DNA of 57,347 nt. Origin: Polytrichum commune. Taxonomy: Eukaryota; Streptophyta; Polytrichopsida; Polytrichales; Polytrichaceae. The notes beneath the pieces were generated by a model that had not been told where the DNA came from, did no database searches, and saw only the letters and a list, made by a program, of their open reading frames with translations. Shown here piece by piece: positions 22,240 to 31,620 of this stretch; positions within the stretch are counted from its first letter, which is position 1; every line of letters begins with the position of its first letter. The stretch is from the NCBI GenBank assembly GCA_950295325.1, contig OX485808.1:41193180-41250526 (forward strand), given 5' to 3'. Made by a program: the position numbers and the translations under genes.

Positions 22240-24160
22240 ACGGAAGCCAATTTTTTTAGTATGCGCAACATATTGAATAAGAGCGAGCAAATTGAGCAGA
22301 AAGGGACGTTGGGTTCACCACCACCACAATAACAACAACAATGCAGATCCCACAAAGTCAATACCACTATGTCCTACCCACAACAATGGATAACCCCAAA
22401 ATTGTGCAAAGAGGCCATCACATTTGCATTCAAAATGCAAGAGGGATGGACTTTCACGGGGCTACTATCAATTCAAGCTCCACGAGAAAATCCAAGACCA
22501 AAATGCTTGGAAAGTGCTTTAAAAAAAACATGCAAGAAAGTTCATGCAGCTCGACATGTGCGCAAGCAGATGACACCACCATCGACTTCACCAAGAGGGT
22601 GATCACAGCCAATTTCCCAACACATGTCTCCTCTCCATACGAAGCACAAATCTTCCCCCTTCAACAATGTATTCCTCCTCACAATTTTCCTGCACCTCAA
22701 TACACTACCATAGTAAGAGAAATAATCGGAGAGCCCATGAATATGCGCATTGCTTCATAGCCCCCCCTGAAAAATGCCCCTTTATCGCACATGGTTCATA
22801 TCCCTACAAGGGAGTTAACCCCCAGTTGCATTCATGGTCCCAAATCAACGCAAGCAACTTTTCTGACTGGCCAACTTCACTTCAAGAATTATGTGAGTTC
22901 GAGGTCCTCATTGGCAGCACCAGTAGAAAACTCAGAGCAATTTTCACTTGAAACTTGTGCTGCCGCAAATCCAGCCTTGGTGGCCATTGAAGTATAATTC
23001 TTGATAGAGTCGAGAAATTATTGCGCACTACAAATGGCCAAACTACATGCAAATTTGCGCAGTGGTGAAGTTGGAGCTCAGCATCCGTTGTGCATCTATG
23101 TATAGAATATGTACCTAAAAAATAACCATTTTGTATGGAAGTAGCCATGGATTGCAGGTCCTTCGGCATTTGGATCATAATTACAAGTCGTTAAATAGTC
23201 GAAGTGCAATTTAATGAACGCTACAGCTGCATGGTTGTGCTCCATTTTTATATTTAGCATCCGACATCGGCCTCCACTATCTTACATTCATGGGAAGAAA
23301 CTTAGAAAATAAGAAGAGACTGACACCGGTACAAATAATGAGTAGTGCCGGTTTGATTAGTAAGAATATTGTGAATAGTGTTGATATTTTCAATGATAGT
23401 GTTGCTATGAATAGTGATTTCAGGGAATAATAATGGGATGAACAAATGTTTTCTACAAATGATACTGGGATGAACAGTGCTTCCTGTGCATAGTGTTGGG
23501 AGTATAACTCCACCCAAATTTTCAGGTTCATCTTGAATATATGAATAACAAAAAAATATTCCCGATTTGTTCAAGAAACCCACTGAATATAATTGACATA
23601 TTCCAAGATCATGGAACCGACCCACATGGCTGAATAATGTTATGAAGAATCCTCCATCACCTCATTTTCCATTCCTTCATGAGCTGCAATAATTCTCTTT
23701 GAGTCGGCTATGAACAGTCGTGCAAATGAACGCTCCTCGGTGCTATGAATCCTCTTCTTCGTAGTTCTTTTGAGTGTAGATTAAACTAAATTGTGTCTGT
23801 TTCATCACACTGAAAGGTAAAGAATATTCAGTAGAGTAGGGGGATACTTATTTATTTATTGGTTGTTGTTGTTGGATTGTATCTGTATATTTGAGCTGCT
23901 GAAGGGAAAAATAAAAACTTTCCTGGAAAATTATTGTTCAAGTGCCAGTTCGCAAAATACTTCAGAATAATTCAAAGATTTAATGCAAGACCTAAATGTG
24001 TGCTACCAGTTAATTACCTAACTCCAATTGCTTGCTTTGACAATAAAATTGAGCTCAATGTACCATTGGCTGACTCAATGAAGCCAAAATTATTGCCTAA
24101 TAAGTCGTGTGTAACACTGTAACCATGGGATTGAAGTAGATTGATGCAAGAAAGGATTTA
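22240..24160. other. Spacer without recognised gene
   Basis: The longest frame is 22,341-22,760 (+, 139 codons), of low complexity and without a family signature. At 23,340-23,500 a loose periodicity of ATGAATAGTG, ATAGTGTTG and GAACAGTG variants gives a micro-repetitive look. At 23,830-23,960 a segment (ATTCAGTAGAGTA ... TTCAAGTGCCAGT) is duplicated at 26,665-26,860. Confidence 0.35.
23830..23965 (+). repeat. Diverged duplicate of 26,665-26,860
   Basis: Shared landmarks in the same order are ATTCAGTAGAGTA, TTTGAGCTGCTG (TTTGAACTGCTG in the other copy), an A-rich stretch, TCAAGTGCCAGT and AAAATACT-CAGA. It is a dispersed repeat or an old duplication of non-coding sequence. Confidence 0.6.
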
Positions 24161-24521
24161 CACGCCACTTCCAACTTCGAGACAATTTCAGTGTTGTGGT
24201 GAGCTGCACTAAATATGATATTGAGTGTCATATGGTATTCTATGTCACTATGATAATTTTTCGGATGACACTTCTTATGAATAAGTGAACAAATATTGTC
24301 ATGGATGATGGATGTGTTCATCCATTGGCCAAAACCCTACCTTCTCTTGTCAACAACTTGTGATGAAATATCGTCATGGATGATTGAAATTTGGATGACA
24401 CTAATTGCAACACTGTAAATCTATAATTCCCCAAATTTTTTACAAGGAATGACAAATATATTTTGGGTTATATTTAGTATTGAGCAAGACAATTAGAATT
24501 GGTGACACTAAATAGCATATT
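24160..24521 (-). mobile_element. MITE-like element, family A copy 1
   Basis: Its reverse complement matches 46,570-46,905 over most of its length. Shared landmarks include TTATAAGAAGTGTCA (TTCATAAGAAGTGTCA here), GACATAGAATACCATATGAC and TCCAAATTTCAATCATCCATG. Both ends carry CACTAAATA-type sequence (near 24,210 and 24,508), forming short inverted termini. Non-coding, about 350 bp. Confidence 0.7.
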
Positions 24522-24915
24522 TAGGGTTGGTTCACACAAGGTCCCAAGTCCCACTTATGTTAGCAAGTTCCTACATGGAGGCAAAGTCCCAACTTGTGAG
24601 CCTCGAGAAACCACCAAAATATGGTTAATGATCATCAAAGTCGGATCTTGATTATTTTATGTAAAAATATTTGTAGGTCTTGGGTTGAGAGTTGGGTATA
24701 GCTTCTTGCTCGACCCAACTCTCAACACAAATCCTGAGCCTCACCTCCAAAAAGTGTTGCCGCATAGGCATCCATGTCATTTCTTGGAGCTCAGGACTTG
24801 GGACCCCGTGTGAAGTGGTAAGTCCCAACTTCCATGCTCTCAACGGCTGAGATTGCATAGATTGACCTCAAGTGACTCAAGACTTAGGACTTGGGACCCA
24901 GGTGAATCAGCCCTT
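24522..24915 (+). mobile_element. TIR element, family D copy 1
   Basis: The left end is TAGGGTTGGTTCACACAAGG and the right end is the inverse of TAAGGGCTGATTCACCTGGG; both continue into GTCCCAAGTCC. It is about 394 bp, non-coding and begins directly after family A copy 1. The termini resemble family C (TAAGGGCC-CTTCACAC), so C and D may be subfamilies. Confidence 0.75.
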
Positions 24916-24976
24916 AGATCCACACCTAATCACATGCCACTCAAATGTAGGTGTCCATATAAATGTTGTGTTCAAA
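24916..24976 (-). repeat. Fragment of foldback-like family F between two D copies
   Basis: About 60 bases here (GATCCACACCTAATCACATG ... CCACTCAAATGTAG ... ATATAAATGTTGTG) match 35,130-35,195. The fragment lies exactly between the two inverted family D copies, suggesting insertion of D elements into an F element or the reverse. Confidence 0.6.
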
Positions 24977-25265
24977 CTCCCAAGTCCCATGTATGACATG
25001 GATGCCCACATGGTAACACTTTTTGGAGGTGAGGCTCAGGTCTTGTGTTGAGAGTTGGGTCGAGCAAAAAGTTAGACCCAACTCTCATATAACACCCGTG
25101 AATATTTTTGCATAGAATAATCAAGATCCGACTTTAATGATAATTAATCATATGTTAATGCTTTCTTGAGGCTCAAAAGTTGGGACTTGGCCTCCATGTT
25201 GGGACTTGCTAACATGAGTGGGACTTGGAACTTGGGACCTGGGACCCGGTGTGAAGCGGCCCTTA
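24977..25265 (-). mobile_element. TIR element, family D copy 2 (inverted, partial)
   Basis: Reverse complement of roughly 24,522-24,800. Landmarks are CTGAGCCTCACCTCCAAAAA, GGCATCCATGTCAT and CGACCCAACTCTCA, all present in copy 1 in the opposite direction. It ends in GGTGTGAAGCGGCCCTTA, the full terminus. With copy 1 it makes a large imperfect palindrome about 740 bp across. Confidence 0.75.
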
Positions 25266-25847
25266 GGGCCCCTTCACACATGAGCCAAGAGTTGTGACCT
25301 TGTAATGGTGAGGACCCTTGACTCTCATCCAAAGGCCGTACCATGGGTGTTGGGAAAGCCATTTTATGTAGTCTTGGGCCCTCGATCATAGTGTGAAGTG
25401 AGAATGAACCATGTTCCAGGACCATTGCATATTTTGTTGGCGAAAAAAAGAGGGGAGGATTTGGTTTAATATAATATGTCTCCAAGTTTATCAATTTAAG
25501 ATAATTACTTGGTGTTGTTTGTCTGTCCTGGAATTTGCCATGCAGTTGTCTTGAAATTTGTCCTGCTGGAAAAAATATTAAAAAAATCATGGTCTCCCGG
25601 AATTTGCGTCAGACCCACCTCTTGGAGGTGGGTCTGACGCAAATTCCGGTAGACCATGCACCCTTATCCACAACCAGCCATGTAGGACTCCATGTAGACT
25701 TTTCATCCACGAACTTTTCTTTGGGCCTTTAGGCCTTCACCTCCTAGTGTGAAGTGAACTTGGACGGTCTCCGCCTTTTCGACCAATGACAGCTCTTGCA
25801 TTGCCATGGTCAAGGGCCTTCAGCCTTGTGTGCGAAGTGGCCCTTAG
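25264..25847. mobile_element. TIR element, family C copy 2
   Basis: Begins TAGGGCCCCTTCACACATGA, sharing the TTA/TAG junction bases with the end of family D copy 2, and ends GTGCGAAGTGGCCCTTAG. It matches copy 1 at 13,015-13,519 at both ends. Inside, an inverted repeat TCTCCCGGAATTTGCGTCAG / CTGACGCAAATTCCGG at about 25,592-25,650 can form a hairpin around GACCCACCTC. Confidence 0.75.
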
Positions 25848-26129
25848 TGTACCATACAAGTCCAAGAGCACATGTTTTGGGCAACTGAAAAATCTGGAAA
25901 TTGCCAATCATAATGCTAGATTCTGAAGAAAGAAAAAAGGAAAAGAAAAAAGGCAGGTGCATATGAGGACATCTGCGCCTCTGGGACTCGTACAGTACTA
26001 TATTATATGACCTACTTTTTGCCAGAATTCCATATAATTGTCCCTCAGAGATATTCTTAGCCTCAATTGCATCATGCCATTGAGGTCAGTTGCATGCCAA
26101 TATTACCTTCTAAGGTAATCGTGTCTTAA

Positions 26130-26345
26130 ATGGACACTTTTCTCTTTGCACCCGCTTCACAACGCTTGTAGGCTATGAAACACAAAATTAGTGCGAGATG
26201 ATTAGCAACTCCAAATCATGTCCATAGCCACTTTGCCCATAGTTTTCGGAGCTCATACGAATATCTTATTCATTGTCAAAGTGTAGATCTTCCTAATAAC
26301 ATTGACTATTGTGTCTAGAATGGTTTTGAGCATGTACTCGAATCT
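26130..26345 (+). repeat. Foldback-like family F copy
   Basis: Starts near GACACTTTTCTCTTTGCACC and contains GGCTATGAAACACAAAATTA, GAGATGATTAGCAA and ATTGTCAAAGTGTAGATCTT, followed by ACATTGACTATTGTG. These match 34,850-35,070 and 46,960-47,140 in the same orientation. The foldback name reflects the two oppositely oriented arms seen in the 46.9-kb copy. Confidence 0.6.
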
Positions 26346-27195
26346 CATTGTAACCTATGTCTTTTTATTGTCTGTTCTTAGATCCACATTGGTATGTGCA
26401 ACTGGGTTGCCTCATGTTGAGTTATTGACATTCCAAACTGTTTCAATATTTACTACTGCAGTATCAAAATACAACAATGTTCGCTCATACTGCAGTTGCT
26501 ATTATGATGAACAAACAAAGCTATATGTTCTTGCGATCTGGTTTTGATCCAAGGTAAACTTGCATGGATCACAAGTTTGGTTTAACGAAAACTTTTTGAA
26601 GTTTCTGGAGAAGCAAATGTGAACGAGAAATCAATGTATTGAAAAAGGAACACATGTAAACACATTCAGTAGAGTAACAAGAATTGTTTCCTTTCGGAGC
26701 TGCACATGCTCAGAATTCACACTGTGAACTGGGTGATGATGATGTTGGGTCGCATCTTTACTTTACAAGTATTTGAACTGCTGGGAAAAAAAAAAGAGTA
26801 AACATTCGTATCCTTGAAAAGGTTCACTCAAGTGCCAGTGTATAAAATACTGCAGATTCGGAGCAATGTCCGGGGAGAACCGGTATTTAGTGTAATGGTG
26901 GCCGGTTGGTTTTGTGAAAAGTCTGGTTGAATTGGGAAAGTGGAGGATGTGAAACCAGTGCTTTTAAAAATAAAAGTAAAAACGGATTTCAACCGGCAAC
27001 CATTTTGAGGAGGAGGATTTTTACCGGGATGAATTGTGAAATAGGCGGATTTCATCCGGTTTGATTCATCTAGGGCCAGATATCATATGGTTCTAGGGTT
27101 TAGACTATCTGTCCGTTGTAGGCTTGTACCGATTTGGTGAATGGCGGATAGGCAAAGCTTTTGCTTCATTATTGCATTTTATTGTTGACGGCTAG
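26345..27195. other. Spacer with duplicated segment
   Basis: No gene recognised. It contains the second copy of the 23.8-kb repeat (26,665-26,860). A minus frame at 26,828-27,055 (75 codons, Ser/Thr/Pro-rich) has no recognised family. Several CCGGT motifs (near 26,879, 26,902 and 27,056) suggest a small local repeat. Confidence 0.35.
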
Positions 27196-27198
27196 CAC

Positions 27199-27475
27199 TT
27201 AGAATGTATTATGTGTGTGTCTATGAAAGATCTTCGTGGTGTTCTTGATAATGTACTAATGAAAGCCGTAGCTTTATGGAGGAACTCTACAAAGTTTAGA
27301 TGGTTGTTTTCACATCCATAGAGATACCTTTCAGGGCGTTTTCCTCTTGAAGGTGACGATGATACTATTGATTTTGAACAATTGACCGATTCATTTTCGT
27401 ATACAGTATGGTATGTTAGGTTACTCTTTTATCATGTTGTGGCCTCAAATCTAACATGGGGTTTTAAGACCTAGG
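27199..27475 (+). pseudogene. Protein-like frame with one internal stop, unassigned
   Basis: A single frame is open across about 92 codons except for one TAG at 27,318. It reads MKDLRGVLDNVLMKAVALWR from 27,223 and later DDDTIDFEQLTDSFSYTVWY and VRLLFYHVVASNLTWGF. The amino-acid composition is balanced and protein-like in an AT-rich region, so it may be a decayed element ORF or an exon remnant. I do not recognise the family. Confidence 0.25.
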
Positions 27476-27960
27476 TATGATAGAAGAGTAAATCCATGGC
27501 CATCAATTGGTTGATGGGTTATTTCAAGTTCAACTCCTACTATGAATAAATTGTTGATCATGGTTGTTGTTTGTTGTATGTAATGAATTGTTGATCATTG
27601 TTATTGGATGTTGATATCATTACATATTATTGTTGTATGTTGATATGTTCTTTGGACGTTGTTGTTGAATGGTATATGTTGTTGTAGATATAATTTTGCT
27701 ACATTGGAAACCGGCTTACTTATCAATGCCCAAGTTTTTGGCCGGTTGTCATTACAATGATGAGGAAACTAGCCGGCACTTGAAAAAAATAATAGGATAT
27801 TGGCCGGTCCAAATTAATGGCAACAAGTTTGCAACCGGTCAAATCCTGGAAAAAAACTAGCAGAAGTTGTGAAGGGGTTGATTTAGAGGGTCCCGAACCC
27901 TGATTCGGAGATTTCTCCTTGGTCCCCATGCAGTGAGTGCAACACGTAAATGTGTACTAA

Positions 27961-28376
27961 GAGCATCCCCATCAGATCAGGTACACGCCAAATAGAGTAT
28001 ATAATATTTTATACCTTTGGGGAGCCCTCCATCTTGGGCGGGGCAACTCATCTTGAGTCAAAGCCCACCAAAGCCTAGGCATACCCCCGGTATAATTAGG
28101 AAGCAATCAATACGACAATGACACCTATTATCTAACATGAGATAAAGTAGGATACTGGAGTATTTGATATTAAGATAATCTCTTGGCGGGCCAGAGGAGG
28201 GCCATTATATAACCATTTATGGCGGGGAAAGGTCTTTACTATACCCGGGTCGGTTCTAAATTATGGGGGACCAGACACTAGTGGGGCTCAATTTATGTTG
28301 GTACCGCCACCTAAGAACCCGGGATGCCCCATTTTTGGCGTTGGCACGCCCCATGCCCGGTCTGGTGGGGACACTC
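27961..28376. mobile_element. PIF/Harbinger-like MITE with TAA target duplication
   Basis: The element begins GAGCATCCCCATCAGATC and ends in the inverse of GAGTGTCCCCACCAGACC, giving about 18-bp imperfect terminal inverted repeats. TAA flanks both ends (27,958-27,960 and 28,377-28,379), the 3-bp target duplication expected of PIF/Harbinger (Tourist-type) elements. It is 416 bp, non-coding and more GC-rich than its surroundings. GAGCATC-CC starts are common among plant MITEs. Confidence 0.8.
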
Positions 28377-28559
28377 TAACAATTTACCGGCGGATGCCAA
28401 ATATCGCATGTTTTGACGACACAAATGCACTCAATGGACCTAATTTGGCTTGAATGACATCCAAATTCCCAGAGCCGAATTGCTCGTCTTGGAACAAAGG
28501 GTCATACTTTCATGTGTTGCATCCGTGGCATCCTTCATTGCATCCAGTGAGCCAGTTGA

Positions 28560-28960
28560 TGCGTAAAAGAATTTCCACATCACTATCTTTGTGTTTGTGT
28601 CAAAATGTTGGGTGTGAATCTAAGAATTGGCACCAAAAAGACACGTGTATAAAGGAGATTGGACTCGGTGCTCAAAAGACGATGACCATTCTAGGCTCAA
28701 TGGTCAACATGATTGGGAGGGCCTATATGACCACTTCATGAACACGAGAATCTTCACTTTGATAATGACAAAGATAATCATATGAGCTCCACAAATTATA
28801 AGGCAAACGGCTACAAGCACGATTTGGATTTGCTAATCATCTTGCACTAATTGCATGATTCATACCCTACGAAAAAAAATGGGTGCAGAGAGAAAAGTAT
28901 CCATCTAAGACACTTCTACCAAAGACACTTCTACCATAGTGAGCATGCCAGGGCACGAGA
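28560..28960 (-). repeat. Foldback-like family F copy
   Basis: The reverse complement matches 34,830-35,205: GTAGAAGTG-CTTAGATGGATAC at the outer end, CTCTCTGCACCCA, and then TCAACATGATTGGGAGGGCC (complement GGTCCCCCCC...CACGTCAACT in the other copy). It includes ATAAAGGAGATTGGACTC. A small duplication of GACACTTCTACCA lies at its right edge. Confidence 0.65.
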
Positions 28961-30110
28961 GAGGACTTTGTCTTTCTTTCTGTCACTAAGTCGGATTGTG
29001 TCCATCCATCCCGGCTGCTAAATAAACAAGGTCAACAACAACCGACTCACCTCCCGGGCTTCAAGCAAGCATGAAATTTTTGAAACACTCATAAAAATCC
29101 ACCGAGAAAACATTTTCGAGCAAACAACAACTACAACGACGACGACGATGAAACTGAACGAGATGATACTGGGTTTTCCACTAACCCAAAAAGTATAGTT
29201 CATTCTTATACGAGCCTTGGTTTTTAGCTTGTGACTTTGCAAGCCGGTGGAGGTGACAACTTTGACAATGTTCGTTTCACGCAGGCCACCGACGACCACC
29301 CAACAGCTTCGACTGTAAATTCGACAATATTTGTGTCATTTTCCATCAGAAAGACGACTAGTAGTACACTCCCACTGCTACTACTTCTTTTGTCACAGCT
29401 GATTTGGTGCCGCAATCAGTTGGAGTGACGAAACTTGTCACCAACGCTGCACTGCCGTGACCCACCATGTGCATCGTAAGTAACTTGAAGCTACATCTAC
29501 GAATAAAATGGTACTATAAGCGCAAGGAACTTCAAGATCGGTAATATTGCATTCAAGCTTTACAGTGAGATTGCACCCACCACTGGGTCATGCCCAATTT
29601 TATTATTCTACCACATCTACTCATTCCCATTGCCATCTGCCATGGTGGGTGCAGCTGCAGCAGATTCTGCGTCACAGTTCAGACGTGACGGAGAACAGTG
29701 TCCGGGGAGATTTCTGGGCATAATCGGTCAAAAACCCTAGTGTTTCCAAGCCCAACTGGTTACATGTTGTGAACTTTTCAGTTTTTTCTTTATAAATTTG
29801 AGGCATATTGTATAGATTCCTCTTAAAATGACCAGTAATTTCCCTGCCGTCTTGACCTTCAACCAATTCTTTTTTCAAACCCAACTGGTTCATCTGTAAC
29901 TAGCCCCATGCATTGACTAAGAAATCGCGCAAACTCACGAAGCCTAGGATGAGGTAAGGTAAGGTAGGTGCACCGGTTTAAAGTTTGCTAAGTCTCAATT
30001 TGACTAGGGATTGTCTGAGGTTGAAGAACTACAGGAGCTAGCAAGTGTTGGAGCAAGGAGGGCGACTGGATCTGGAGGAAACATGAGAGATTGTTGTTCT
30101 GATGCTCGGC
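28960..30110. other. Spacer with short frames on both strands
   Basis: No gene could be named. Overlapping frames at 29,018-29,299 (-) and 29,231-29,428 (+) share a CGACGACGACGATG triplet run, which produces a Val run on the minus strand. An 81-base stretch with GGTAAGGTAAGGTAGG lies at about 29,951-29,968. The 30,011-30,289 plus frame overlaps the possible exon at 30,112 in another register. Confidence 0.35.
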
Positions 30111-30111
30111 A

Positions 30112-30305
30112 ATGGCGAATGCCCTGGGTAAAGAACTTGAACTGGAGGTTGATACACACTATACAAACAATTCATCAGTACAGCCATCAGTGTTCTCTCT
30201 ATCTATGGATAATGGCACCGAAATTTTGCACAACACCCAAGAAGGATTTAGGGTTGAGCGATGCACATCATGCCAACTACAAACCCTGATAGCGGAACTA
30301 GAGTA
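30112..30305 (+). CDS. Possible exon of an unidentified gene next to a LINE insertion
   Basis: The frame starts at an ATG at 30,112 and reads MANALGKELELEVDTHYTNN, then SMDNGTEILHNTQEGF and ERCTSCQLQTLIAELE, ending at a good GTATGT donor at 30,306. It has a Cys-x2-Cys pair and an amphipathic, coiled-coil-like end. LINE-derived sequence begins within about 40 bases, so the gene may have been interrupted or its intron invaded. An alternative frame (30,011-30,289) is also open, and no family was recognised for either. Confidence 0.3.
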
Positions 30306-30329
30306 TGTTAGATTCACCAATCAAGACAC

Positions 30330-31620
30330 ACACATATATACTATATATAGACATTGAAAACGTCTTTGACTCTATTGACCACACTAGACTCCTTGCCATT
30401 ATAGAAGACCTTGGATACTCACAAGATGTTGTAGCACCCCACTATACATAATAGCCACTCAACCAAATTATCCTTGAATCGATGGTATAGATGTTATGGT
30501 CACGCACGCAGACCACCACACTTCAGAAAGTCCAAACCCTCGCTAACATAGATGGCAATGAACAACCATACGCCCTAGCTAAACAAGGACACACTTTAGC
30601 CCATAGACATGTTGCAACACCTCGTGAACATGCACACCCCACATCATACTACCTTCAAAAAGACGGGTGGCACCGAACGCAAGAAACCCCATACAAAGGC
30701 CCCATCAAACATCTTGATAAACACATCCTCAAATATGCCTAAGACGTAACTTAGCAGGTATAGCAGACCAAACACACCAACCATCCAAATGGCTCGAAAA
30801 CAACAATATTGATAAAGCCCTCTCCAACGAGTCTAGAAAAACCCCACAATCACATATAAACAAAAAAAACATGCCTTATCAAATTTTGAGCATGACAATA
30901 TATGGGCCACACCCGAAAACAACTCTTCTTTGGCGAAAAAGCCTACCCATCAAAAACTTGCCCTATATGCAGTTCCCTAGACTCCGATACGTGGTTACAT
31001 GTACTCTTTAAATGCAAACAACAACACATACATCCACTCATAACTAAAAGACACAATAAAGTTGTTTGGGAATTGTGAAAATGACTTATATCGAACAAAA
31101 TATCAAGACATTGCACCCTCATGAATGCATGCACTTACAATAGTACCAACATGGTTCCTATTGTGCACATGTGGTGCTCAAAGATGCCACAACATGAGCA
31201 TGCTAGATTCAACTTTGTGTAATAGGTTGTCCATACCACCATCACCACCACCCCCAAAAAAAACAAAAGTACAAACAAACTCACAGTACAATTCATAGAA
31301 TTTACATACTCCAATGATCTCCTCGTCACATAAACCCTCAACATAAAAACCACCAGATACAACCGCTCATCAACATCATCACAAGAAGATGGAATGTAGC
31401 CCCACTCATCGTTCTAGTTGTAGGCACTAGAGCCACCACACACATCCCATCAATGAAAAGTTTGAATACAAACCCAAAACTTCCTATCACAACAATCAAG
31501 AATACATTTAAACAAATCAACACAGTTAAATAACAAATGGATGAAGTCGCCCCCCACATTACTTTTATTAGTACATTTAAAGATGAATGTCATATTGCAT
31601 CCAATTATTTCTAGATGTTA
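30330..31620 (+). mobile_element. Defective LINE, copy B (same family as 1.9-8.6 kb)
   Basis: A-C-rich coding strand. A frame at 30,350-30,430 reads IDIENVFDSIDHTRLLAIIE, the reverse-transcriptase region with the F-D-S-I-D motif (first catalytic Asp). It then jumps to the end of an RNase H domain at 30,540-30,600 (NIDGNEQPYALAKQGHTLAH, where active copies usually have A-D before ALAK). The frame continues to 30,742, and the zinc finger CPICSSLDSDTWLHVLFKC follows at 30,950-31,015, then the tail INIITRRWNVAPLIVLVVG at about 31,370-31,420. The middle of reverse transcriptase and most of RNase H are missing, so this is a 5'-truncated, internally deleted copy. Confidence 0.8.
30491..30742 (+). 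pseudogene. LINE RNase H end and linker (copy B)
   Basis: The longest intact piece of copy B, 83 codons. It contains the GNE...LAK signature of the C-terminal RNase H motif near 30,550-30,580, followed by a Lys/His-rich linker with DGWHRTQETPYKGPIKHLDK that leads to the zinc finger. There is a single uninterrupted frame here while both sides are broken. Confidence 0.65.

Noticed and set aside
22341-22760. 139-codon plus-strand frame downstream of the GST gene
   Set aside because: Mixed low-complexity composition and no recognised motif. Overlapping frames exist on both strands.
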